Origin: Psychrobacter sp. UBA3483
GTDB taxonomy: Bacteria; Pseudomonadota; Gammaproteobacteria; Pseudomonadales; Moraxellaceae
Length of the DNA: 16,204 nucleotides
Assembly (NCBI RefSeq): GCF_002377905.1
Contig: NZ_DFQS01000008.1
Coordinates: forward strand, 2,021 to 18,224
Direction: 5' to 3'
Shown here: positions 1 to 6,919 of the stretch, piece by piece
Position numbering within the stretch: the stretch's first letter is position 1
How the letters are laid out: every line of letters starts with the position of its first letter
Made by a program: the position numbers and the translations under genes
The notes under the pieces: model-generated
Databases searched by the model: none
The model's input: only the letters and a program-made list of their open reading frames with translations
Told to the model about the DNA's origin: nothing

Positions 1-871
1 CTAAGTAATCAAACAATGCTCGGATTCGCAAAGGTGTCGGGCCCCGCTGTGGACGATATAAATACAGGCGCCAAACGGGAGAGGTTTCCTCATGAAGTAT
101 CTGAATGAGCTTACCACTCCTAAGCCACGGCAAAACTAGAAATCCAGGCATGTGTCCGAATCCAACTCCAGCGAGAATAGCTTGAAATTCAGCTTCTAGA
201 TCATCTGTAATAAAACGGGGCTTTGATGGCGTAAAGCTTCGACTTTCGGTGAATGTCCATGGCCAGTAACGCCCTGTTTTATGATCGACTAGTGCTGTTA
301 GAGGGTATTTATCAAGGTCAATAATTTTTTTGGGCATTCCAACCTTATCAATTAACTCTGGCGTACCCACAGAATAAAATTTCACTTTAGCCAATTCCCT
401 TGCCACATATCGATTGTCCGGCAAAAATCCAAATCTGATCCCGATATCTATCCGCTCATCGATCACATCCGAGTGTGAGTCTGTTAGCACACAATCCACG
501 ACAATATCTGGATAACGTATGGCAAATTCTGCTAGTGCAGGTACTACCAATTTACGCCCTAACACAGACGACACAGTAAGACGGACAGTCCCACGCATTT
601 CATCTCGTTTTTCCTTGGTGTCTTTTACAAGCAAAGCATCGATCGATTCCACCGCAAGACGTGCTTGCTTTGCCAGACGCTCACCATCAGCGGTAATTTT
701 AATTTGTCGAGTACTCCTGTAAAACAAAATCTCTCCGCGCTGCTCTTCTAGCTCTTTTATTGCCCGTGTCACTACCTGTGGGGAAATACCCAGTTGAGTT
801 GCTGCCTCTTTAAAATTTCGAGACTCTGCTGCGACACAAAAGATACGCATCATTTCCAATTTGTTCTGCAT
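1..871 (-). CDS. LysR-family transcriptional regulator (3' end cut by window edge)
   Basis: Reading the minus strand from the ATG at 869-871 gives 290 open codons that run off the left edge. The start is preceded by AGGA about 8 nt upstream. The protein begins MQNKLEMMRIFCVAAESRNF and has the N-terminal winged helix-turn-helix of LysR proteins (about residues 1-60, with FKEAATQLGISPQVVTRAIK as the DNA-reading part). A substrate-binding-like co-inducer domain follows from about residue 90 (RGTVRLTVSSVLGRKLVVPAL, then IDIGIRFGFLPDN). LysR proteins are usually near 300 residues, so only a short tail is missing. It is divergent from the dehydrogenase gene at 1006, the usual layout for a regulator and its target. 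A T-N11-A repeat lies 25 nt upstream of its start, so autoregulation is likely. The inducer cannot be told from sequence. Confidence 0.9.
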   Translation of the reverse strand, partial: MQNKLEMMRIFCVAAESRNFKEAATQLGISPQVVTRAIKELEEQRGEILFYRSTRQIKITADGERLAKQARLAVESIDALLVKDTKEKRDEMRGTVRLTVSSVLGRKLVVPALAEFAIRYPDIVVDCVLTDSHSDVIDERIDIGIRFGFLPDNRYVARELAKVKFYSVGTPELIDKVGMPKKIIDLDKYPLTALVDHKTGRYWPWTFTESRSFTPSKPRFITDDLEAEFQAILAGVGFGHMPGFLVLPWLRSGKLIQILHEETSPVWRLYLYRPQRGPTPLRIRALFDYL

Positions 872-895
872 GTCCAATCCTGTGTTATAGTAATT

Positions 896-912
896 ATTCC
901 GTAAATAGGAAT
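896..912. promoter_or_regulatory. Putative LysR operator (T-N11-A inverted repeat)
   Basis: ATTCC and GGAAT form perfect 5-bp arms around a 7-nt spacer. Inside this, T898 and A910 are separated by exactly 11 nt, the T-N11-A form of LysR binding sites. It lies in the spacer between the divergent lysR (start 871) and dehydrogenase (start 1006). A weak -10-like TATTAT (936-941) is nearby for the rightward gene. Seen: the repeat and its position. Inferred: that the adjacent LysR protein binds it. Confidence 0.55.
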
Positions 913-1005
913 TCTGAAAGATAATATTATTCATTTATTATACCTAGCAAGGCTGTAATACTTAACCCTCAAATATGATTGACAGATAGGTTGAAGGTTA
1001 CTTGT

Positions 1006-1746
1006 ATGAATAATATAGAAAATAAAGTTATTGTTATCACTGGTGCAAGTAGTGGTTTAGGTGAAGCTACTGCTCGCTTACTTGCTAAAAAAGGTGCAAA
1101 GGTTGTAATTGGTGCTAGACGTACTGAAAAATTAGAGGCTATTGTTCACGACATTCGTGCTGAAGGTGGTCAAGCTGAATTTATTGGTATGGATATAACC
1201 AAACCACACGAAGTACAAGCACTTATTGAAAAGGCATTAAGCGCATTTGGTCAAATCGATGTATTGGTAAACAATGCTGGATTGATGTCTATTGCACCAT
1301 TAAGTGAGCTAAAAGTTGATGAATGGGATCGTATGATCGACATTAATATTAAAGGTGTTCTTTATGGTATAGCAGCTACCCTACCTGTTTTCCAAAAACA
1401 AAACTTTGGACACTTTATTAATCTCTCATCTGTTGCAGGGTTAAAAGTATTTAGTCCAGGAGGTACTGTTTATAGCGGTACTAAGTTTGCTGTAAGAGCC
1501 ATCTCAGAAGGCCTTCGTCATGAAGTTGGGGGAACAATTAGAACGACTACTATTGAGCCTGGTGCAATTGAGTCAGAACTAAAATTCGGTTCTTCTCATA
1601 AAGAAAGTTCAGAGTTTGTTACTGATTTCTACAAACAAGCCATACCAGCTGACTCAGTCGCTCGAGCAATTGCTTATGCAATTGAACAGCCTGCGGATGT
1701 AGATATTAATGAAATTGTTTTGCGCCCAACGAGCCAAGAGTTTTAA
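1006..1746 (+). CDS. SDR-family NAD(P)-dependent oxidoreductase
   Basis: This 246-residue protein is a classical short-chain dehydrogenase/reductase. It has the Rossmann dinucleotide motif TGASSGLG (residues 12-19), the NNAG motif (89-92), Asn114 of the catalytic tetrad, Ser141/142 in NLSSVAG, and the YxxxK pair Tyr156/Lys160 in VYSGTKFA. ARR after the second beta strand (37-39) suggests NADP(H) preference. The ATG at 1006 is preferred over a TTG at 979: it has AAGG 7 nt upstream and gives the standard MNNIENKVIVITGASSG start. The gene is divergent from the LysR regulator and ends just before a strong terminator, so it is probably transcribed alone under LysR control. The substrate is unknown; the family reduces or oxidises carbonyls and alcohols in the cytoplasm. 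Confidence 0.93.
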   Translation: MNNIENKVIVITGASSGLGEATARLLAKKGAKVVIGARRTEKLEAIVHDIRAEGGQAEFIGMDITKPHEVQALIEKALSAFGQIDVLVNNAGLMSIAPLSELKVDEWDRMIDINIKGVLYGIAATLPVFQKQNFGHFINLSSVAGLKVFSPGGTVYSGTKFAVRAISEGLRHEVGGTIRTTTIEPGAIESELKFGSSHKESSEFVTDFYKQAIPADSVARAIAYAIEQPADVDINEIVLRPTSQEF

Positions 1747-1760
1747 TTATTGAATAACAT

Positions 1761-1788
1761 AAAATGGGAGCACTTCGCTCCCATTTTT
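1761..1788 (+). terminator. Rho-independent terminator after the SDR gene
   Basis: AAAATGGGAGC (1761-1771) and GCTCCCATTTT (1777-1787) form a perfect 11-bp stem around a 5-nt loop. The T-run of the 3' arm serves as the U-tract. It lies 14 nt after the dehydrogenase stop. Because the stem ends in A-run/T-run it would also work in the reverse direction. Confidence 0.85.
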
Positions 1789-1819
1789 ACTATATTTTTT
1801 TAAAGTTGAGGACAAATCT

Positions 1820-2818
1820 ATGAAAGCCGTATCGTATGTTATAAATAACCATGATGATTTTAAAAATTCATTGGTAGATATTGAAAAAGCGAAGCCTACG
1901 CTTAAAGAGCGTGATGTACTGGTAAAAGTTCAGACAATCTCTGTGAATCCAGTTGATACCAAAGTGAGAAAAAATTCGTCTGAAGCAAATAATCGTATTT
2001 TAGGTTGGGATGCCGTTGGGGAAATTATTGAAGTTGGCTCAAAAGTTACTTCGTTTAAAGTAGGAGATTCTGTTTGGTATGCTGGCGATTTAACCCGAGA
2101 TGGTAGTAATGCTGAGTATCAAGCAGTCGATGAACGAATTATTAGTCTTAAACCAATTACAGTATCTAATGCAGAAGCAGCCGCATTGCCATTAACTGCA
2201 ATAACGGCATGGGAAATGCTGTTTGATCGGTTTCAAATTTCAGAAACAGAAGTTGGCAGTATTTTAATTATTGGTGGTGCAGGTGGTGTAGGATCAATCG
2301 CTATCCAACTCCTAAAAGCAAAAACAAATCTGACCGTTATAGCAACAGCGTCACGTGAAGAAACGAAATCTTGGGTGGAATCACTTGGTGCCGACCATGT
2401 CATTGATCATAGCAAAGATTTAAATGCACAAATCGAGACACTAGGCATTGCAAAACCAAAATACGTATTCTCTACAAATCATACAGACACCTATATCGAG
2501 CAGATAGTTTCTCTGATTGCACCACAAGGCAAGTTTGGATTGATCGATGATCCACAAACCTTTGATATTATGCCGTTTAAGACTAAATCTATTTCTATCC
2601 ATTGGGAGTTGATGTTCACCCGTTCAATGTATGAAACCGATGATATTGAAAAGCAAGGTGATCTGTTGCAACAGGTTGCCCAATTAGTTGACCAGCAAAA
2701 AATTAGAAGTACCCTCAACCAAAATCTAGGCAAAATTAACGCTGCAAACTTGGAAAAGGCGCATAAGTTGCTTGAATCAGGCAAGTCGAAAGGCAAAATT
2801 GTACTAGAAAACTTCTAA
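1820..2818 (+). CDS. Zinc-type alcohol dehydrogenase-like protein (MDR superfamily)
   Basis: This 332-residue protein belongs to the medium-chain dehydrogenase/reductase superfamily. The N-terminal GroES-like domain holds VKVQTISVNPVDTKVR (35-50) and GWDAVGEIIEVG (62-73). The Rossmann domain starts at IIGGAGGVG (150-158) and runs into the cofactor-pocket segment VIATASREE. The cysteine cluster that holds structural zinc in true zinc ADHs is absent, so quinone-oxidoreductase or enoyl-reductase-like chemistry is the more likely reading, despite the database name often given to this subfamily. GAGGA sits about 8 nt before the ATG. The gene follows the SDR gene on the same strand but is separated from it by a strong terminator, so it probably has its own promoter in 1788-1819. 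Both are redox enzymes and may handle related carbonyl compounds; this is inference. Confidence 0.9.
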   Translation: MKAVSYVINNHDDFKNSLVDIEKAKPTLKERDVLVKVQTISVNPVDTKVRKNSSEANNRILGWDAVGEIIEVGSKVTSFKVGDSVWYAGDLTRDGSNAEYQAVDERIISLKPITVSNAEAAALPLTAITAWEMLFDRFQISETEVGSILIIGGAGGVGSIAIQLLKAKTNLTVIATASREETKSWVESLGADHVIDHSKDLNAQIETLGIAKPKYVFSTNHTDTYIEQIVSLIAPQGKFGLIDDPQTFDIMPFKTKSISIHWELMFTRSMYETDDIEKQGDLLQQVAQLVDQQKIRSTLNQNLGKINAANLEKAHKLLESGKSKGKIVLENF

Positions 2819-2823
2819 AATAA

Positions 2824-2839
2824 GGGAGCCCAAGCTCCC
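2824..2839 (-). terminator. Hairpin terminator, best oriented leftward
   Basis: GGGAGC (2824-2829) and GCTCCC (2834-2839) pair around CCAA. Read on the minus strand it is followed by TTATTTTAG, a usable U-tract; on the plus strand CTCAATTAG follows, which is not. It therefore fits best as the terminator of the decayed minus-strand gene to its right. It sits 5 nt after the alcohol dehydrogenase stop and may also fold in that transcript. Confidence 0.6.
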
Positions 2840-2851
2840 CTCAATTAGTGA

Positions 2852-3121
2852 CTAGCCAACTTGTTCAGAATCCATTAATTGACTTACCAAGCTGACTAGA
2901 TAATTCAACTGTGCTCAATTCACAGCTCTGATACTCTGCTGCAATCCCTGCTGAATATCCTGCACAACCCCTTCATGCGAAGCTTGTTGCTCTACCAAAA
3001 AGCTTCGCTCTTGTTCAGGATAATATTCCTCTAACACATCTAGCCCTTCCTCTATATCCGTTTCAAACCTTGCATTCGCAAAACCTGAACCGCCCCGACT
3101 ATGTCGGAGCGGTTCAGTCAT
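2852..3121 (-). pseudogene. Decayed minus-strand gene remnant (unknown function)
   Basis: A 68-codon minus-strand frame runs from an ATG at 3121 to a TGA at 2915-2917. If the stop is ignored, the frame continues for 20 more plausible residues (AQLNYLVSLVSQLMDSEQVG) to a TAG at 2852-2854, and the hairpin terminator at 2824-2839 follows at once. The middle is strongly acidic and amphipathic (FETDIEEGLDVLEEYYPEQE, then a Gln-rich helix), more like true protein than noise. The first 13 residues are encoded by the palindrome at 3085-3117 and there is no ribosome binding site, so the present ATG is unlikely to be the original start. I read it as the C-terminal part of a gene that lost its 5' end at the palindrome and later gained a stop. 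I do not recognise the family. An intact small protein of 68 residues is the alternative. Confidence 0.35.
3085..3117. repeat. 33-bp near-perfect palindrome (hairpin)
   Basis: CTGAACCGC (3085-3093) pairs with GCGGTTCAG (3109-3117). Inside, CCGAC (3095-3099) pairs with GTCGG (3103-3107) around TAT; only C3094/A3108 are unpaired. On the plus strand a T-rich tract (TCATTTATTTTTATTT) follows, so it could terminate rightward transcription, though no plus-strand gene clearly needs it. The inner limits TG...CA (3086-3116) also look like back-to-back IS3-type ends. Both readings are possible. Confidence 0.6.
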
Positions 3122-3126
3122 TTATT

Positions 3127-3321
3127 TTTATTTGATCTTAAATAGGATAAGTTAATAGGTTGAAATTTAAAAGGAATAAAGCTCATTACATTTAGTTAAA
3201 GTCGAATTAACTTTAGAAAGAAAACGGAAATTCATACGTTTTTTTATTGTTTATCTGTTAGTGATAATGGCTGTTATTATATCTATTCTTAATATGGATT
3301 AGGGTCTCTATATATATTTGT
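3127..3321. other. Gene-free spacer downstream of lrgB
   Basis: This is an AT-rich stretch between the palindrome and the lrgB stop. A weak inverted repeat, AGTTAA (3194-3199) with TTAACT (3207-3212), is the only structure seen. No convincing terminator for lrgB and no coding frame was found. Confidence 0.4.
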
Positions 3322-4020
3322 TTAAACTTGCCCAAATAACATTACGCCATGTATTAATGAAGGACCTAAGAATATCATAAATAATCCCGCTAAAATCATT
3401 GTTAAACTGGCTATAACGCCCTCGTCCTCATTGCGCTGACTTGCCCGGGCCGTACCAAAACCGTGTGATGCATTACCAAATGCGATTCCATTTGCAAGAT
3501 GGGAGCGAATACGAAAAAAAGTCAAGATCATATCCCCTAAAATCATTCCCACCATCCCTGTAATCAAAGTAAACAATGAAACTAAAGAGGAAGAGCCGTG
3601 AATTTTTTCAGATAAGTCTAACGCAAATGGTGTCGATATTGAACGGGCCATCAAGCTATAGGTCAAGGTCTTATCAAAATGAAACAAACCAGCGAATATA
3701 TATATGCTTAAGACCCCCACCACCATCCCGACAGTTATAGAAGCGGTCAAAGCCAAAGCATGTTGACGTATTAAACGACGATACTCATAAATAGGTATAG
3801 CAAACGCAACCGTTGCGGGGGCAAGTAACTGCACAATCCAAGCTGTATCCTTCCAATAAGTATCATAAGAGATATTAAAAATAATCATTAATGAAAGCGT
3901 TACTACTGGAACCGTGATAGCAGGGTTTAGCCAAGATTTTCGATAGCGCACATAGATTACTCTAGCCATATAATAGGCAGCCAATGTCCAAATGAGACAA
4001 AGGATTGACCAAGTATTCAT
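3322..4020 (-). CDS. lrgB: LrgB/CidB-family membrane protein
   Basis: This 232-residue polytopic inner-membrane protein belongs to the LrgB family, usually 220-240 residues. It carries the family blocks LLAPATVAFAIPIYEYRR (about 65-82), SLMARSISTPFALDLSEKI (about 122-140) and the GNASHGFGTARA signature (about 182-193). LrgB proteins work with small holin-like LrgA partners. In different bacteria the pair has been linked to murein hydrolase control and programmed lysis, or to export/uptake of small carboxylates such as pyruvate and glycolate. The start has GAGGA about 7 nt upstream, and this SD overlaps the stop of lrgA (GCG TGA GGA). The two genes are 9 nt apart and must be co-transcribed with coupled translation. 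The Lrg versus Cid assignment cannot be settled from sequence. Confidence 0.9.
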   Translation of the reverse strand: MNTWSILCLIWTLAAYYMARVIYVRYRKSWLNPAITVPVVTLSLMIIFNISYDTYWKDTAWIVQLLAPATVAFAIPIYEYRRLIRQHALALTASITVGMVVGVLSIYIFAGLFHFDKTLTYSLMARSISTPFALDLSEKIHGSSSLVSLFTLITGMVGMILGDMILTFFRIRSHLANGIAFGNASHGFGTARASQRNEDEGVIASLTMILAGLFMIFLGPSLIHGVMLFGQV

Positions 4021-4029
4021 CGCAAATCC

Positions 4030-4521
4030 TCACGCATTACTATCATTTTTTAGGTTTAATTGGGCTTTATGAATCTGATGACGATACAATCTACGTTGCA
4101 AACGGCGCCCCATGATAAAAGTTAATGCTGAGCTTAGCATCACCATCGCGGTACTCAAGATAATTGTCAGCATTAATTGCCATCCTTTACTGACAAACAG
4201 CGCCTTATATTGAAGTATTGACATCATAAGCGGGATAAACATTAATACTAATTCACCCAAAACAAATTTTGCCCCCAGTCTGACCCAGTTAACCTTGATA
4301 GCACCACTCATTAATAAGATCAGCATTAAAAATACTCCTAAGACGCCTGAGGATACGGGTAGATGCAATAACTCAACCAATATCGCAGCACAATACCAGA
4401 CAGCTGCGATAATAGCGCATTGCATAAGGACATGAAGCCATGATTGGCGACAGAACTGTTGAAGTCTAAGTTTTTTTTCAGCTACAAAGGGTAGGGATAA
4501 GCGAATATTAGGATTACGCAT
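4030..4521 (-). CDS. lrgA: LrgA/CidA-family holin-like membrane protein
   Basis: This 163-residue protein has a basic N-terminal tail of about 30 residues and then four hydrophobic segments, the CidA/LrgA pattern. Family features include LHLPVSSGVLGVFLMLILL (about 52-70, usually written P-x-S-x-x-G-M/L), then GAKFVLGELVLMFIPLMMSILQY (about 83-105) and a C-terminal membrane span before a basic tail. The length is somewhat above the usual 115-140 because of the N-terminal extension. The ATG at 4519-4521 has no visible Shine-Dalgarno sequence. A perfect TATAAT on the minus strand (4554-4559) gives a short leader, with no good -35, consistent with activator-dependent expression. It is the first gene of the lrgAB unit and is divergent from a LysR regulator, as cidAB is from cidR in other bacteria. 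Confidence 0.88.
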   Translation of the reverse strand: MRNPNIRLSLPFVAEKKLRLQQFCRQSWLHVLMQCAIIAAVWYCAAILVELLHLPVSSGVLGVFLMLILLMSGAIKVNWVRLGAKFVLGELVLMFIPLMMSILQYKALFVSKGWQLMLTIILSTAMVMLSSALTFIMGRRLQRRLYRHQIHKAQLNLKNDSNA

Positions 4522-4553
4522 AATAATTGTTGTTTGTTGATTAGAGACTACTT

Positions 4554-4559
4554 ATTATA
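4554..4559 (-). promoter_or_regulatory. -10 element of the lrgAB promoter
   Basis: The minus strand reads TATAAT here, a consensus -10, 32 nt before the lrgA ATG. No TTGACA-like -35 lies at 16-18 bp; that position overlaps the T-N11-A repeat at 4572-4584, as expected if an activator replaces -35 contacts. Confidence 0.5.
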
Positions 4560-4571
4560 AAAATACCCTAG

Positions 4572-4584
4572 TCATAAATTATGA
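4572..4584. promoter_or_regulatory. Putative LysR operator (perfect 13-bp palindrome, T-N11-A)
   Basis: TCATAA and TTATGA are perfect 6-bp arms around a single A. T4572 and A4584 are 11 nt apart, the LysR-site form. It lies between the divergent lrgA and lysR starts, next to the -10 of lrgAB. Binding by the neighbouring LysR protein is inferred. Confidence 0.55.
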
Positions 4585-4613
4585 ATTATATTTTTATTTT
4601 TATTCCCAATTCC

Positions 4614-4619
4614 TATAAT
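4614..4619 (+). promoter_or_regulatory. -10 element of the lysR promoter
   Basis: TATAAT, a consensus -10, lies 37 nt before the lysR ATG at 4657. The -35 region (about 4591-4596, TTTTTA) is poor. The -10 overlaps ATAAT (4615-4619) and ATTAT (4627-4631), which form a second short repeat with a 7-nt spacer that could be an autoregulatory site. Confidence 0.45.
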
Positions 4620-4656
4620 AAATTTCATTATCCTTCCTAACCATGGTTTATTATTT

Positions 4657-5547
4657 ATGATAACTTTGAAACAATTACGCTGCTTTGTGACAGTCGTAAA
4701 AACAGGTGGGTTTCTTCAAGCCAGTATTCAACTCAATTTAACCCAACCCACCGTTACCAAATCTATCAGTAATCTTGAAGAATATTTAGGCGTAGCTCTG
4801 TTTGATAAGCCTTTGACTCATAGAAAAAAGCGGCTAGTTAATTTAACGGAAATTGGCGAACACCTCTATATTCAAGCAGTTGATATCTTACAAAAGGCAG
4901 ATAATCTTGAACAAACAGTAGTAGATTATCAGCAATTAATAGGTGGTAAATTGCGTTTGGGGATTTCACCGTTAGGCAGTGAAATACTAAGCAAAGCTAT
5001 TTTTAACTTTTATCAAATGCATCCTAGTATAGAAACTTCACTTATCGAAGATGGTGCTGAGTCACTTAAGCAGGCCCTTCTAGAGGGGCAACTTGATGTG
5101 GCAACATTGATGAAGCCGATTGACGATGATTTTGACTACTTGTCGATATGTTGCTATCCAGTGGTGGTCGTAGCAAATAAAAACCGTATGGGTAAGCAAA
5201 AAACCAAGGTAACACTTAAGTCACTATCAAATGCACCCCTAATTTTATTTACCTCCAATTCATCATTTACTCCGATGATTATAGAAAACTGTCAATCACT
5301 AGGTTTTGAACCTAATATTATTTGCCAAACCAATCAGTGGCACTTGCTTCTTGACATGGTAAAACAGGATATGGGCGTGACTCTTTTGCCTCAATATTAT
5401 ACTCAAAAGTTGGATTTAACAGGATTAGTCTGCTTGCCACTAACCCAACCTCAGTTAAAATGGGAGCTTGTCATGGCTTGGCGCCGTCATCGCTTGCTTA
5501 CACCAAGTATGCAAGCTTGGCTTGATAACATAAGAAAAAATATATAA
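4657..5547 (+). CDS. LysR-family regulator divergent from lrgAB (CidR-like position)
   Basis: This 296-residue protein has typical LysR length. The N-terminal winged helix-turn-helix is MITLKQLRCFVTVVKTGGFLQ with ASIQLNLTQPTVTKSISNLEEYLG (about 22-45). The effector domain begins near GGKLRLGISPLGSEIL (about 96-111). The C-terminal part includes MVKQDMGVTLLPQYY, the usual end-of-domain block. The ATG at 4643 is followed by an early stop, so the ATG at 4657 is the start. No clear Shine-Dalgarno is visible. Orientation opposite lrgAB, with a palindrome between them, matches the CidR-cidABC arrangement, where the LysR protein activates the membrane pair. The stop lies only a few bases before IS3-derived sequence, so the extreme C-terminus could have been trimmed by insertion. 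Confidence 0.9.
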   Translation: MITLKQLRCFVTVVKTGGFLQASIQLNLTQPTVTKSISNLEEYLGVALFDKPLTHRKKRLVNLTEIGEHLYIQAVDILQKADNLEQTVVDYQQLIGGKLRLGISPLGSEILSKAIFNFYQMHPSIETSLIEDGAESLKQALLEGQLDVATLMKPIDDDFDYLSICCYPVVVVANKNRMGKQKTKVTLKSLSNAPLILFTSNSSFTPMIIENCQSLGFEPNIICQTNQWHLLLDMVKQDMGVTLLPQYYTQKLDLTGLVCLPLTQPQLKWELVMAWRRHRLLTPSMQAWLDNIRKNI

Positions 5548-5550
5548 CCA

Positions 5551-5732
5551 GGCCTTGATAATGCTTTGGCTGAAACAGGGCATAGGTTATACAAAACAGA
5601 GGTGATTGAATATTTAAAAGCAGATTGGCAAGGTTTAGCGAATGTACAACTTGCGACATTGAATTGGGTAGATCGGTTCAATAAAAAGCGTATACACAGT
5701 GCATTGGGCTATGTATCGCCTTTTGAGTTTGA
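5551..5732 (+). pseudogene. IS3-family transposase OrfB, C-terminal fragment
   Basis: The plus frame from 5557 reads DNALAETGHRLYKTEVIEYL, then LANVQLATLNWVDRFNKKR, IHSALGYVSPFEFE. This is the C-terminal end of an IS3-type OrfB transposase: the last catalytic Glu lies in DNALAET, and the W-x-D-x-F-N-x-x-R-x-H-S-A-L-G-Y block is diagnostic. Only about 60 residues remain and there is no start. GHR replaces the usual INGL/VNGL-type residues after AET, so even this piece has drifted. The left limit is about 5551-5557, a few bases after the lysR stop. At 5733 the sequence changes to an IS256-type end, which supplies the apparent SLS-stop tail. Confidence 0.85.
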
Positions 5733-5849
5733 GAGCCTTTCCTAAAAAGTGTGTAACTGCTTATAATCCAATAACCGAAGAATAAGCAATGACTACTCAA
5801 TCTGACCTTAAAAAACTGGCCGAGCAAATGGCCAGCAGCATGTCATAGA
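5733..5849 (+). mobile_element. IS256-family element, left-end remnant
   Basis: GAGCCTTTCCTAAAAAGTGT opens a terminal repeat that continues GTAACTGCTTATA. After a 23-nt leader comes an ATG at 5790 encoding MTTQSDLKKLAEQMASSMS, which matches the start of IS256/mutator-type transposases, and then TAG at 5847-5849. The homology stops at about 5846, so only the left repeat and the first 19 codons survive. It inserted into, or recombined with, the IS3 fragment, truncating it. The same terminal sequence forms one arm of the palindrome at 13532-13599 (29 of 33 positions identical by eye). Confidence 0.75.
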
Positions 5850-5967
5850 TAATACTTTAGAATTTATTATGCGCATTTTTATCAGAGAATATATGCATCA
5901 TTATTCTCTCATGTGCATCTCTTTCGTAAATAGTGACAACTATGTTGACAAACACCGTTATGGCCGT

Positions 5968-6903
5968 TTAATTGAGTTGCCAATAAAGAGGAGTGCCATA
6001 AACCTTGGCAAAATAATCAATTAGCGTTCTTACATTTAGAGAAATGTGACGAGTATGAGGATAGAGAGCAGCGACATGCTGAGGTGTGGTTTTGACTGCC
6101 GTACTATAATTAGGCAATAGCTTAATAAGCTCACCACTCTTCAAGTACTCACCGATAAGCCAATCTGGAAAAAGCACGATTCCCATTCCTTTGAGTGCAG
6201 ATACCAATAAAGATTCTGCATTATTAGACATCAACAAAGCAGGCGCTAAGAATGGCGTCCAATCTTCATTTCCTGTTTTAAAAAGCCAACGATTGGGTCC
6301 TGTTGAGCCCTTATACACTAGGCATTTATGATGCGTCAGATCTGCTGGCACTTGCAATTTACCATGTGTGCTTATATACGCCGGAGAAGCGGCAAGATGA
6401 TAGGTTTGCTCACCAAAAATACGCGCATGAAAGGTCGAGTCATTTAAAGTACCGATTCTAAAAATAACGTCTGTTGCGTAATGATGAGGATCAATAAAGT
6501 CATCCGTTAACGTCAAATCTATCTGTAATCTAGGATATTGAGCACTAAGCTGCGGCAGCCAAGGTGCGATATGGCGTTGTCCAAAAAAAATAGGGGCGTT
6601 GATTCTGATTAAACCACCTGGTTCTAAAGTCCTGTCTTGAAGTTCCTGTTGTGCCGCATTCATGCTTTCAGTCATGGATTTTGCATAGCGCATAAACACA
6701 TGTCCCGCTTCAGTCGGAATGACGGTACGTGTATTGCGATGAAAAAGCTGTTGCCCTAAAGAGTCTTCTAGCTGTTTGATAATACGAGACACTTTAGAAG
6801 CTGACACACCTTCTTTTCGCGCCACTACAGAAAAACTCTGAGCGTCAAAAACCTCTATAAAAAATAATAGAGTTTTTATGTTGATGCTATCCACTGTATT
6901 CAT
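5968..6903 (-). CDS. LysR-family regulator divergent from YdcZ-type transporters
   Basis: This 311-residue protein has the LysR helix-turn-helix at the N-terminus (INIKTLLFFIEVFDAQSFS, then ARKEGVSASKVSRIIKQLE, about 28-46). The effector domain starts near GLIRINAPIFFGQRHIAPWL (about 97-116) and includes MGIVLFPDWLIGEYLKSGEL. The RINAP and D-x-x-x-D-V-I-F-R-I-G patterns place it with the CrgA/DsdC-like group of LysR proteins rather than with the other two in this window. The ATG at 6901-6903 has no strong Shine-Dalgarno. A TATAAT on the minus strand (6934-6939) could be its -10. A T-N11-A palindrome begins 4 nt upstream of the start codon, suggesting repression of its own gene. It probably controls the two divergent transporter genes. 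Confidence 0.9.
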   Translation of the reverse strand: MNTVDSINIKTLLFFIEVFDAQSFSVVARKEGVSASKVSRIIKQLEDSLGQQLFHRNTRTVIPTEAGHVFMRYAKSMTESMNAAQQELQDRTLEPGGLIRINAPIFFGQRHIAPWLPQLSAQYPRLQIDLTLTDDFIDPHHYATDVIFRIGTLNDSTFHARIFGEQTYHLAASPAYISTHGKLQVPADLTHHKCLVYKGSTGPNRWLFKTGNEDWTPFLAPALLMSNNAESLLVSALKGMGIVLFPDWLIGEYLKSGELIKLLPNYSTAVKTTPQHVAALYPHTRHISLNVRTLIDYFAKVYGTPLYWQLN

Positions 6904-6906
6904 TTG

Positions 6907-6919
6907 TGCAACTTATGCA
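6907..6919. promoter_or_regulatory. Putative LysR operator (T-N11-A inverted repeat)
   Basis: TGCA (6907-6910) and TGCA (6916-6919) flank ACTTA; T6907 and A6919 are 11 nt apart. It lies between the divergent lysR (start 6903) and transporter (start 7002). Overlapping -10-like hexamers for both directions (TATTAT plus at 6933-6938; TATAAT minus at 6934-6939) lie beside it. Confidence 0.5.

Noticed and set aside
979..1005. TTG start adding nine residues to the SDR protein
   Set aside because: No ribosome site, and the extra residues are not part of the fold; the ATG at 1006 has AAGG upstream.
5884..5909. AGAGAATA/TATTCTCT hairpin as terminator of the third LysR gene
   Set aside because: Perfect 8-bp arms but no U-tract on either strand; it lies about 60 nt past the stop, so function is unclear.
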